A stretch of DNA of 33,571 nt from Rikenellaceae bacterium DTU002 (GCA_001512865.1 LFSY01000145.1:17095-50665), one strand, 5' to 3'; shown: positions 17,157 through 25,381, counted from the first letter of the stretch. Made by a program: numbers and translations. The notes: generated by a model not told the origin, from the sequence alone.

Positions 17157-18776
17157 TCAGGCTTTTGATTTTCTCCCCGTTCTGTTGAATAATTCGGTGT
17201 AGAGATAACGCTTGATTTTCATGGTGGGGGTCTTCTCAAAACCGTTTTCCTGCTCGTGTACCCCCGTAATTCGTGACATCTTGCTGACCTTGCTGTTTGC
17301 ATAGTTCATGATGTCCGTGTAAACTTCCGAGATCTGCTCCCTAAGTTCCTGTTTCAGATCCTGGAGATATACCAGGGCCACCAGTTTGCCGTTTCGCTGA
17401 ATCACCAGGGACTCGGTAACCAGTTCGTGCTGGTTGAGAATACTTTCAATTTCTTCCGGATATATATTTTCGCCGGAAGATCCTACGATCATATTACTCA
17501 TACGTCCTTTGATGAAGATCCTTCCGGTGTTGTCCACAAGGGCAAGATCCTTGGTCCGGAACCAGCCGTCGGGAGTAAACGCATCCTCGTCTGCTTCGGG
17601 GTTTTTGAAATACCCTTCCATAACGCAAGGCGTTTTGACCTGCAATTCACCTATGCCCGTTTTGGAGTCCTTATCTGCCAGCCTGACTTCTATCCCCTTC
17701 ATCACCCTGCCCGTAGACTCAAGGTACGTGTCGGGATGGACCGCACCAGCAATCAGGGGTGCCGTTTCCGTCAGACCGTATCCGATGGAATAGGGAAAAC
17801 GGGCATCCCTTAAAAATTTTTCCGTGGCCTTGTTGATCTTGGATCCTCCAATGCCAAAAAAACGAATTCTGCCACCGAAAGTATGGTAGAGACGTTTCCC
17901 GGCTATCCGGTGCAGTATTCTCCGAATGAACCTGATCTTGTACAAAGCCTTCAGGATCTTGTTCCCTGTAAAACGGGCAAACACCTGTCTGGTGTAAATT
18001 TTTTCCATGATCAGGGGAACAGTCAGCATAAAAGTCGGACGCACCTCCTTCAGGGCCGGAAGCATACTGGCAGGGGTCGGAGGAACTCCCAGATATACCA
18101 CAGAGGCTCCTTCCATAAAAGGATACAACATCCCCAGAGAACATTCGTACGTATGGGAAAGCGGCAATATGGACAAGAAAATATCTTCGGGGACCACTTT
18201 GATGAGCGACCGTACCATATAGAGCTGATTGCAGAGGGCGCGGTGGGTAAGCATGACCCCTTTTGGAGAAGAAGTAGTGCCCGAGGTGTATATAATGGCC
18301 GCAAGATCTCCGGGCGCGGGAGTTGGTGCTTCTGCCGTTACCGGAACAGAAATGGCAGTTTTTCCACCTGTCACAGCCAGGTTCACCGCCCTGATGATAA
18401 CATGCATTGTATCCCTTGCCTCTTTGGGTATTCTTGCAAAAAGCTTGTCCGATACAAAGAGCGCTTTCGCTTCAGAATGTTCCAGAATGGAAACGATGGC
18501 ATCAGGTGAAAAATCAGGCAATATGGGAACGATGACCATGCCGGTGATCACTGTGGCAAAATAACACACGTTCCAGTTGGGCATACTGGTGCTGAGCAAG
18601 GCTACCTTGTCTCCCTTTTTCAGACCGGCTCCCAGCAATACCTCCCTTACCGTTTCCACTCTTTGGGCAAAATCTGCATACGTCAGGGTTTCTCCATGGA
18701 ACAGTGTAAAAGCGGGTTTATTTGCGTAACTCTTTATGCTGTTTGTATATACGTGTTGAAGTGTAGGATATATCAT
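17157..18776 (-). CDS. AMP-dependent synthetase/ligase (long-chain acyl-CoA or acyl-ACP ligase)
   Basis: AIIYTSGTTSSPKGVMLTHRALCNQ, ILPLSHTYECSLG, SIGYGLTETAPLIAG, GWFRTKDLALVDNTGRIFIKGR. Start placed at MIYPTLQHVY. Confidence 0.93.
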   Translation of the reverse strand: MIYPTLQHVYTNSIKSYANKPAFTLFHGETLTYADFAQRVETVREVLLGAGLKKGDKVALLSTSMPNWNVCYFATVITGMVIVPILPDFSPDAIVSILEHSEAKALFVSDKLFARIPKEARDTMHVIIRAVNLAVTGGKTAISVPVTAEAPTPAPGDLAAIIYTSGTTSSPKGVMLTHRALCNQLYMVRSLIKVVPEDIFLSILPLSHTYECSLGMLYPFMEGASVVYLGVPPTPASMLPALKEVRPTFMLTVPLIMEKIYTRQVFARFTGNKILKALYKIRFIRRILHRIAGKRLYHTFGGRIRFFGIGGSKINKATEKFLRDARFPYSIGYGLTETAPLIAGAVHPDTYLESTGRVMKGIEVRLADKDSKTGIGELQVKTPCVMEGYFKNPEADEDAFTPDGWFRTKDLALVDNTGRIFIKGRMSNMIVGSSGENIYPEEIESILNQHELVTESLVIQRNGKLVALVYLQDLKQELREQISEVYTDIMNYANSKVSKMSRITGVHEQENGFEKTPTMKIKRYLYTELFNRTGRKSKA

Positions 18777-18839
18777 GCTGATTACAATAAATTCATAATA
18801 CAGGTACAATAATAATGCCGACAAAGGTATAATTTTTAT

Positions 18840-18847
18840 TATATTTG
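18840..18847 (+). promoter_or_regulatory. -7 element TATATTTG, 6 nt from plug-protein ATG
   Basis: TATATTTG-aaggtt-ATG. Confidence 0.5.
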
Positions 18848-18853
18848 AAGGTT

Positions 18854-19570
18854 ATGAAAAAAATACTGATTTCTATCGTACTTGCATGCACGGTTTTACC
18901 ACTGTCCGCCAGGGAGCAGGACAACAACACACAACAGGACACACTCCGCTCCTTTTGCGTCAAGGTTGTAGACAGAAAGGGCAAACCCATTCCCAACCTG
19001 GTAGTTTCCTCTGCCGGACAGACGGCGTCATTTCTCACGGACAGAAATGGGATGGTTAGCCTGGATGGGATCGGCGATGCAGATTCTCTTGTGGTATTCC
19101 TGCCCAACATAGGTGAGACCCACATACCCTGTGCCGGATTGGATTCTGTACAGATCACCGTAAGGTCAAAAACCCGGTTTCGTGTTCAGGACAGGAAAAA
19201 GCCGGACAATTTAAGGACCAACCCTTCCAATACCATTAACAACGTTCCGGAATTGCTGAAAACACGTCCTGCCAGGGACCTGGCCGAACTCCTTACCGGA
19301 CAAATTCCCGGCCTGCGTATTACCAGCGGGCCCAACGGTCTGACGGCCAATATACGCGGAATCAACACCATCACGGGAAATACGGAACCTCTTATCGTAG
19401 TGGACGGTATGGCTTACGACTCGTTCTCCGTGGTCAACGGGTTTCTGGATGTACACAGTATTCAGTCCATCCAGGTGCAAAAGGACGGAGGCCTGTACGG
19501 AATGCGCGGTTCCAACGGGGTGATTATCATTACCACAAAAGGAGCTTCAGCTAATCCGCTTTCCTACTGA
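18854..19570 (+). CDS. Orphan TonB-receptor plug domain protein (CarboxypepD_reg-like plus plug, no barrel)
   Basis: Signal peptide; FCVKVVDRKGKPIPNLVVSSAGQTASFLTDRNGMVSLDGIGDADSLVV; plug PARDLAELLTGQIPGLRITSGPNGLTANIRGINTITGNTEPLIVVDGMAY...IQSIQVQKDGGLYGMRGSNGVIIITTKGA, then stop. Confidence 0.88.
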   Translation: MKKILISIVLACTVLPLSAREQDNNTQQDTLRSFCVKVVDRKGKPIPNLVVSSAGQTASFLTDRNGMVSLDGIGDADSLVVFLPNIGETHIPCAGLDSVQITVRSKTRFRVQDRKKPDNLRTNPSNTINNVPELLKTRPARDLAELLTGQIPGLRITSGPNGLTANIRGINTITGNTEPLIVVDGMAYDSFSVVNGFLDVHSIQSIQVQKDGGLYGMRGSNGVIIITTKGASANPLSY

Positions 19571-20820
19571 TCCACAGGACAAACCAGGCTTTGATGCCCT
19601 TCCGTTCCTATGGCACTAACTCCAAAATAATAATTGTCTTTACTGTAAGGAATGCGTGCACGGTTTCCTGTCACGAATATCCTTTTCTCCCAGACAGGGG
19701 CATGGGTTTCACGCAACAGGACATGATAACCGGCAACCGGACCGGGAGAGGGTTCCCATTCAAGTTCCGTGTAATTGCTTAAAACCTGTGTGTTCATCTT
19801 TACTTTTGCGGGCGGGGCAGGTGCTTTTGAAAGGTTCATAACGGCTGCCAGGTTGATACCGGTATTCTTACGAACGTATTCGCAATCTACTCCCGGGGGC
19901 AGATCCCCGTATAATGTCCCGTTCTCCTCCCTGACCAGCTGATGTGTTCTGTCGTAGTTTTCGTGAAACTCACAAATCCTCACAGCCGGATAGCCTGCCG
20001 CCAGAAAAGGCGAATGGTCCCCTCCTCTTCCGTACCGGTCATTACGGTAGATCAGTGTTATTGTCATATTATCCACATAGGCCTCTCCCGTTTCCTTGAT
20101 GTATCTTGCCAGTTCCCTGGAAGGACCTTCGGTTGAAAAGACCCTGGTCCGGGTGTTGTCACAGTGGTCCGTGTCACTGGCCCGGGTATTGCCTATCATA
20201 TCATAATTGATCACGGCAGTAACATCCCAGCCTTGCTCAGATGCCATTCGGGCCATTGCGGCAGCTCCCAAAAGACCGTGTTCTTCACCGGAAAGAAACA
20301 GGAACCTTACAGTCGCAGGAAGAGGTCTTGCTGCCAGCAGTCGGATGCTTTCAAGCAAACATGCGACGCCGCTCCCGTTATCGTTCGCCCCCGGAGCAAA
20401 AGATGTAGAATCGCCGTTGTCATTTACACGGCTGTCATAATGGGCCAGCAGCAGGATCTCACCCGGCCCCGTTCCCCTGAGAACCGCCATGATATTGGTC
20501 AGTTCCACCTGCCTGTCCATCCTGGTTCCCGGTCCACCCGCCGGATAAGAGATTTTCTCGACCGATAAACGGCCTCCCGAGACAGGGATCCAACCCGACA
20601 CCTTCCCGTACAGCCAGCGGGAAGCCGCTCCAATTCCCCTTTCGGGATGTGTTTGGGAACTCAGATTGTGCCTGGTGTGAAAGCGGGTAAGTGTTTCAAT
20701 ATAGTTGGCTATGCTGTCAGCTGAAACATCTGAAACGCAACGAATAATATCCGTATCGTGTTGTGCAGCCGCCTGCTGTGTCAAACATGCAAGCAGAAAA
20801 ATGAGTACTGTTCTTTTCAT
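19564..20820 (-). CDS. Secreted M28-family metallopeptidase with C-terminal Fn3-like domain
   Basis: Signal peptide MKRTVLIFLLACLTQQAAA; EILLLAHYDSRVN...PGANDNGSGVACLLESIRLL...RFLFLSGEEHGLLGA; C-terminal PPAKVKMNTQVLSNYTELEWEPSPGPVAGYHVLLRE. Confidence 0.9.
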   Translation of the reverse strand: MKRTVLIFLLACLTQQAAAQHDTDIIRCVSDVSADSIANYIETLTRFHTRHNLSSQTHPERGIGAASRWLYGKVSGWIPVSGGRLSVEKISYPAGGPGTRMDRQVELTNIMAVLRGTGPGEILLLAHYDSRVNDNGDSTSFAPGANDNGSGVACLLESIRLLAARPLPATVRFLFLSGEEHGLLGAAAMARMASEQGWDVTAVINYDMIGNTRASDTDHCDNTRTRVFSTEGPSRELARYIKETGEAYVDNMTITLIYRNDRYGRGGDHSPFLAAGYPAVRICEFHENYDRTHQLVREENGTLYGDLPPGVDCEYVRKNTGINLAAVMNLSKAPAPPAKVKMNTQVLSNYTELEWEPSPGPVAGYHVLLRETHAPVWEKRIFVTGNRARIPYSKDNYYFGVSAIGTEGHQSLVCPVDQ

Positions 20821-20825
20821 AAAAT

Positions 20826-20833
20826 CAAATATA
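20826..20833 (-). promoter_or_regulatory. -7 element TATATTTG (minus strand), 5 nt from M28 start
   Basis: Reverse complement TATATTTG-atttt-ATG. Confidence 0.55.
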
Positions 20834-20848
20834 CAAAGAAATCTTTTG

Positions 20849-20856
20849 TACTTTTG
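20849..20856 (+). promoter_or_regulatory. -7 element TACTTTTG, 5 nt from DUF1295 ATG
   Basis: TACTTTTG-gctgc-ATG. Confidence 0.55.
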
Positions 20857-20861
20857 GCTGC

Positions 20862-21779
20862 ATGAAAAAATCAAGAGCCCGTTCTTTCCTGATCATATTG
20901 CTGACCTACGTCATGGCTACTGTCATTGGCATTGCTGTATACAACATTTGCGGATCTCTCTGGGAAATAAAAGGAATCATCCCCCGTGTTTTCATCGCAG
21001 ATACGGTAGCCACGTTATTTGTATGGCTTGTGGGGGTACGCTTCAGAAATTCTTCTGTCTACGACCCTTACTGGAGTGTTGCTCCGCCTGTAATCATGAC
21101 CATCCTGGTTTTCAGGCTGAATCTGTTTTCCGGGAATGCGTTCCCGGGCGCCCTGATCCTGATCCTTACGGCCGTCTGGACCTGGAGTGTCCGTCTTACG
21201 GCAAACTGGGCATACACATTCAAAGACCTGGGCAAACAGGATTGGAGGTACACCAAATTTCACGATGATTTTCCGGGGATCTGGCAACTGATCAATTTCT
21301 TTGGGATACACTATATGCCTACCCTGATCGTTTTCTTTGCCATGTTGCCCGGGCTCATGGTCCTGGAAAGGATGCATACTGCTCCTGAAAGTCTGACAGG
21401 CATCAACGTATGGACGGTCACAGGCTTTATCATTTCAACTGGAGCTGCAGCCCTGCAACTGGTCTCTGACCTTCAGCTGCATCGTTTCCGTAAACTCAAT
21501 AACGGGAAGGTCTGTGAGACAGGTCTGTGGAAATACGCGCGCCATCCGAATTACACGGGCGAAATCCTGATGTGGTGGGGAATTTTCCTGATGGGGATAT
21601 CCGTACTGCCTTCTTATTACTGGTGGGCAGGAGCTGGAGCTTTACTCAATACGCTCATGTTCATTTTTATCAGCATCCCCCTGATGGAAAACAGACAGTT
21701 GAGCAACAAACCCGAATACGCCTCTTACCGGGAGCGGGTAAGTGCCCTGACATTTTTTAGAAAAAATACGAAAAAGTAA
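20862..21779 (+). CDS. DUF1295 / steroid 5-alpha-reductase-like integral membrane protein
   Basis: 305 aa, multi-TM, with DPYWSVAPP and the C-terminal signature GLWKYARHPNYTGEILMWWGIFLMG. Confidence 0.9.
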   Translation: MKKSRARSFLIILLTYVMATVIGIAVYNICGSLWEIKGIIPRVFIADTVATLFVWLVGVRFRNSSVYDPYWSVAPPVIMTILVFRLNLFSGNAFPGALILILTAVWTWSVRLTANWAYTFKDLGKQDWRYTKFHDDFPGIWQLINFFGIHYMPTLIVFFAMLPGLMVLERMHTAPESLTGINVWTVTGFIISTGAAALQLVSDLQLHRFRKLNNGKVCETGLWKYARHPNYTGEILMWWGIFLMGISVLPSYYWWAGAGALLNTLMFIFISIPLMENRQLSNKPEYASYRERVSALTFFRKNTKK

Positions 21780-23286
21780 TATACCCGGTACTGTTCCTTA
21801 CGTTGTAACCCCGGACTGCTTCCGGTCTGAAACGGCCGGACAAACCCCACCGGAATTCATACCCCACCTGAAAAGCCGACGCACGCAGTCCTAATCCCAG
21901 ACCCAAACCCCATTCGTTCCTGCGGTAAATATCTGAAAACAGGCGATCGGGGTCGTTGGTGCTCCCGCACAGGTATAGCCTGTAAAAAGTGGTCAATGAA
22001 GCATAAATCCCAACCGGAAGCGTATGCTGAGCGGGAAAATACACACGGAAAGTCAGGGGAACCCCCAGGGCAAGCATCTGTATCCGGTTCAGGAAGGGAT
22101 CCCCTGCTGTTTCCGCATGACGCGCACCCATTTGCTCCAGATACAGCCCCGGATTGATCTCCAGATACCTTCTCCACAGAAACCTGGCTTCTGCACCAAC
22201 TGCCGCATAGAATGCCGTCCTGCCTTCAAGGGCACCACGCGTATGAATAAAGCGATTTGTTCCCAGGGCTACGGCAGGTCCCCAGCGGAAATCGTATTCC
22301 GGCACATAATGGACTACGGCCAATTCCCCGGAGGGAACCAGCGACGGATGATCTCCCAGCACAGAAAGCAGTCTGTCCGCATAACCTGTTATCCCGGCCA
22401 TCCCGTCATAATCTATGCCCTCTTCCTGGTCATTTACTTTATGATACGGAGACGTCGATCCCGTAGTAAGGAACAGGGTCGGGATCTGTAACGCTGCAAA
22501 TGGTTTGGTATCGGTTGCCGTAAAGGGAGACCATTCAAACGGAATACACCTGACTTTCAGCGTAAGGGTCTCAGGGACCCAATCCCGGGATTTGGCCAAT
22601 GTGCCTGTCCCGAGCATCTTCAAAACACCGGAAGTGCTGTAATAACCAAGCATATCCAGGCTGATCATGGTGCGGATCTTATGCTGCGGGAATAACGAAT
22701 CCTTCAGAAAGAAGCCAGATCCAAGCAAACCTTGTTCCTCCCCGTCAAAGGCAACGAATATGATGGTGCGGGACAAACCTCCCTTCTCTTTCATTCTCCT
22801 GGCCAGTTCTATCAATACAGCTGTCCCAGAAGCATTGTCATCGGCCCCGTTGTATATAGAATCCACTGAGGGAGCGGCACCGGGAAGTGTTCCCAGGTGG
22901 TCATAATGTGCGCCCACTACAATATATTCCTCCTGTAACCGGGGATGGGTACCGGGAAGCACTCCAATGACGTTGCAGCCTTCAATGACTGCCAGAGGAA
23001 TCCCCTTAACGGCCCCGGTCAATGAAACGTTAAAATAATGAAAGTAGCTGGACCCGTCATACTCTTCAAGCCCGATGTCGGCAAAACAGTCTGCGATATA
23101 TTCTCCTGCGATAAGATTCCCTTCAGTCCCTATGAGGCGTCCACCCAGAGAATCGGAGGCAAGAAATGACACATGTTCCCGCAATTTTATCCTTGTATTG
23201 GTATGGAAACCGGGGTCCTGACCCCTGAGATACGATGTCCCGCAGAAAAATAAAAGGAACATCAAAACAATCCGGAAATTCTTCAT
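21757..23286 (-). CDS. Secreted M28-family peptidase fused to C-terminal outer-membrane beta-barrel-like domain
   Basis: YIVVGAHYDHLGTLPG...NGADDNASGTAVLIELARRM...IIFVAFDGEEQGLLGS; C-terminal region of about 180 aa of alternating aromatic strands ending ...RNSTGYITFSYFF. Confidence 0.87.
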   Translation of the reverse strand: MKNFRIVLMFLLFFCGTSYLRGQDPGFHTNTRIKLREHVSFLASDSLGGRLIGTEGNLIAGEYIADCFADIGLEEYDGSSYFHYFNVSLTGAVKGIPLAVIEGCNVIGVLPGTHPRLQEEYIVVGAHYDHLGTLPGAAPSVDSIYNGADDNASGTAVLIELARRMKEKGGLSRTIIFVAFDGEEQGLLGSGFFLKDSLFPQHKIRTMISLDMLGYYSTSGVLKMLGTGTLAKSRDWVPETLTLKVRCIPFEWSPFTATDTKPFAALQIPTLFLTTGSTSPYHKVNDQEEGIDYDGMAGITGYADRLLSVLGDHPSLVPSGELAVVHYVPEYDFRWGPAVALGTNRFIHTRGALEGRTAFYAAVGAEARFLWRRYLEINPGLYLEQMGARHAETAGDPFLNRIQMLALGVPLTFRVYFPAQHTLPVGIYASLTTFYRLYLCGSTNDPDRLFSDIYRRNEWGLGLGLGLRASAFQVGYEFRWGLSGRFRPEAVRGYNVRNSTGYITFSYFF

Positions 23287-23303
23287 ATGGCAATCTTCTG
23301 TTA

Positions 23304-23311
23304 CAAATATA
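23304..23311 (-). promoter_or_regulatory. -7 element TATATTTG (minus strand) upstream of M28-barrel gene
   Basis: CAAATATA on the plus strand, 17 nt from the start codon. Confidence 0.45.
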
Positions 23312-23462
23312 AACATTTGGCATGAAAATGACTCCTTGTCCGGAATGCTAACAATATAGTAGCTCAGACAACCGTAAAAGTTCAGAAAAGCAACTCAGGG
23401 AAACAGATATTATAAAGATCTTAAGCAAACATGATTTTTTAACCACTTCTTTTTATTTATAC

Positions 23463-23470
23463 TACTTTTG
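23463..23470 (+). promoter_or_regulatory. Predicted arginine-operon promoter -7 element TACTTTTG
   Basis: Matches TAnnTTTG; lies 7 nt before the small ORF at 23478 and 136 nt before the GNAT start codon. Confidence 0.55.
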
Positions 23471-23477
23471 TCCCGGA

Positions 23478-23522
23478 ATGAAAAAGACACTTTATATTCT
23501 CCGTGTCCGAGTAAGGGCTTAG
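23478..23522 (+). CDS. Putative arginine leader peptide MKKTLYILRVRVRA*
   Basis: ATG AAA AAG ACA CTT TAT ATT CTC CGT GTC CGA GTA AGG GCT TAG. Three Arg codons at alternating positions, just after a promoter-like element and upstream of a complete arginine operon. Confidence 0.5.
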   Translation: MKKTLYILRVRVRA

Positions 23523-23558
23523 GCTGCAGTGATCGCTCCTGCTCCCTGAATGCCCTAC
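23511..23558 (+). promoter_or_regulatory. Possible leader-RNA hairpin overlapping the end of the leader peptide ORF
   Basis: GTA(a)GGGC (23511-23518) can pair with GCCCTAC (23552-23558), 7 bp with one bulged A. Inner pairing possible: AGG/CCT and GCAG/CTGC. Confidence 0.4.
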
Positions 23559-23606
23559 ATCCGATTCCCATAAATTCCATCCCTTTTTCCTAAATTTTAA
23601 TTAACA

Positions 23607-24194
23607 ATGAATGTGCGCATTCTTGTTGCAAATGCCTCTCACACGGGCTTTGCAGAACGTATTTGTGAATTGATGTATATCTCTGCCCTGGAACGAGGAA
23701 CAGGCATAGCAAGACGGTCGCCGGAATACATCGTAGAAAAAATGATCAGCAACAAAGCCGTGATCGCCCTGGATGGCAGGAACCTGGTTGGTTTTTCATA
23801 TATTGAGACCTGGAGTCACAAATCCTTCGTGGCCAATTCGGGTCTCATAGTGGACCATGCTTACCGGCACCTTGGGATCGCCTCCCGGATTAAAAAAAGA
23901 ATTTTTCTGCTCTCACGCGAAATGTATCCAAAGGCAAAGATTTTCGGCATCACAACCGGTGCTGCGGTCATGAAGATCAATTCAAAACTCGGATACCGGC
24001 CTGTCCCTTTCTCCGAACTTACGCAGGACGAAGCTTTCTGGGAGGGATGCAGGGGTTGCCGGAATTATGACATCCTCATCAGAAACGAAAAGCGTATGTG
24101 TCTGTGCACCGGAATGTTATACGATCCGGAAGATCATCCAAAAAGAAAAATCGCAAACGGAATACATCAGAAAACTGAACATAACACACCATGA
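23607..24194 (+). CDS. GNAT-family acyltransferase, candidate N-acyl(acetyl/succinyl)glutamate synthase
   Basis: 195 aa; GNAT core LVGFSYIETWSHKSFVANSGLIVDHAYRHLGIASRIKKRIF; first gene of the arginine operon; C-terminal CX2CX13CXC cluster. Confidence 0.85.
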   Translation: MNVRILVANASHTGFAERICELMYISALERGTGIARRSPEYIVEKMISNKAVIALDGRNLVGFSYIETWSHKSFVANSGLIVDHAYRHLGIASRIKKRIFLLSREMYPKAKIFGITTGAAVMKINSKLGYRPVPFSELTQDEAFWEGCRGCRNYDILIRNEKRMCLCTGMLYDPEDHPKRKIANGIHQKTEHNTP

Positions 24195-25381
24195 AAACAA
24201 AAGTAGTATTGGCCTACAGTGGAGGACTGGACACCTCTTTCTGCATCCCCTACCTTACACGGGAGAAAGATATGGAAGTCCATACCCTGCTCGTTAACAC
24301 GGGAGGTTTTACACCGCAGGAAGTCACTGCCCTGTCTGAAAAAGCACTGAAGCTGGGGGCCGTAACACACAAGACGATCGATATCAGGGACGATTATTAT
24401 GCACGTTGCATTCGCTACCTGATCTTCGGCAATGTATTGAAGAACAACACATATCCCCTTTCTGTCAGCTCTGAAAGAGCCTTTCAGGCCATGACAGTGA
24501 CCCGTTACGCCAAGGAGATCGGTGCCGAAGCAATCGCGCACGGAAGTACCGGGGCGGGGAACGACCAGGTACGGTTTGATTATTTTGTACATGTACTCGC
24601 CCCGGAAATGCGCCTGACAGCTCCCATCAGGGAGCTGAAGATCAGCCGCAGGGAAGAGATAAACTATCTTTCAGGGCTGGGATTTGATTTTCCTGTGGAA
24701 AAGGCGAAGTATTCCATCAACCAGGGTCTCTGGGGCACCAGCATCGGAGGTGCAGAAACGCTTACATCTATGGGGGAACTGCCGGAAGAAGCTTACCCGG
24801 TACCTTGCACTAAAACAGGAACGGAAACCCTTGTTATCGGGTTTACTAAAGGAGAACCCAAAAGCCTGAACGGAAAAGATATGCCCCCCCTTGAACTGAT
24901 CAGCCGGCTACATCTTATGGCTGCTCCCTACGGGATTGGACGGGATGTGCACGTGGGGGATACCATTGTGGGACTCAAGGGGCGCGTAGGATTCGAAGCG
25001 GCAGCCCCGCTGATCCTGATCAAAGCCCATCACCTGCTGGAAAAGCACGTTCTGGGCAAATGGCAGTTGTACTGGAAGGAACAATTGTCAAACTGGTACG
25101 GAATGATGCTCCACGAGGCGCAATACCTGGACCCGGTTATGCGTAATATCGAAACGTTCCTGGAAAACACCCAGGAACGCGTCACCGGCGAAGTGGGTGT
25201 CAGACTGTACCCCCGCACTTTTACACTGACAGGGAGCAAGAGTCCCTACGACCTGATGGATGCCGCTTTCGGAGATTACGGAGAAGGCACCCCGGCTTTT
25301 TCCGGGTCAGATGTGGAAGGCTTTACCCGTATCATTTCACTCCCTGTAACCATCTGGCAAAGCCATGAAGACAAACAATAA
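24191..25381 (+). CDS. argG: Argininosuccinate synthase
   Basis: VVLAYSGGLDTSFCIPYL, AHGSTGAGNDQVRFD, INQGLWGTSIGGAETL. ATGA overlap with the GNAT stop. Confidence 0.96.
   Translation: MKTKVVLAYSGGLDTSFCIPYLTREKDMEVHTLLVNTGGFTPQEVTALSEKALKLGAVTHKTIDIRDDYYARCIRYLIFGNVLKNNTYPLSVSSERAFQAMTVTRYAKEIGAEAIAHGSTGAGNDQVRFDYFVHVLAPEMRLTAPIRELKISRREEINYLSGLGFDFPVEKAKYSINQGLWGTSIGGAETLTSMGELPEEAYPVPCTKTGTETLVIGFTKGEPKSLNGKDMPPLELISRLHLMAAPYGIGRDVHVGDTIVGLKGRVGFEAAAPLILIKAHHLLEKHVLGKWQLYWKEQLSNWYGMMLHEAQYLDPVMRNIETFLENTQERVTGEVGVRLYPRTFTLTGSKSPYDLMDAAFGDYGEGTPAFSGSDVEGFTRIISLPVTIWQSHEDKQ

Noticed and set aside
23550-23573. Second mini-ORF ATG CCC TAC ATC CGA TTC CCA TAA (MPYIRFP*) in the arginine leader
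   Set aside because: Only one Arg codon, within the C-rich tract and hairpin 3' arm, and no promoter or RBS of its own; too weak to claim.
23318-23606. ArgR-type ARG box in the arginine operon upstream region
   Set aside because: Looked for an AT-rich TGAAT...ATTCA palindrome and found none convincing.
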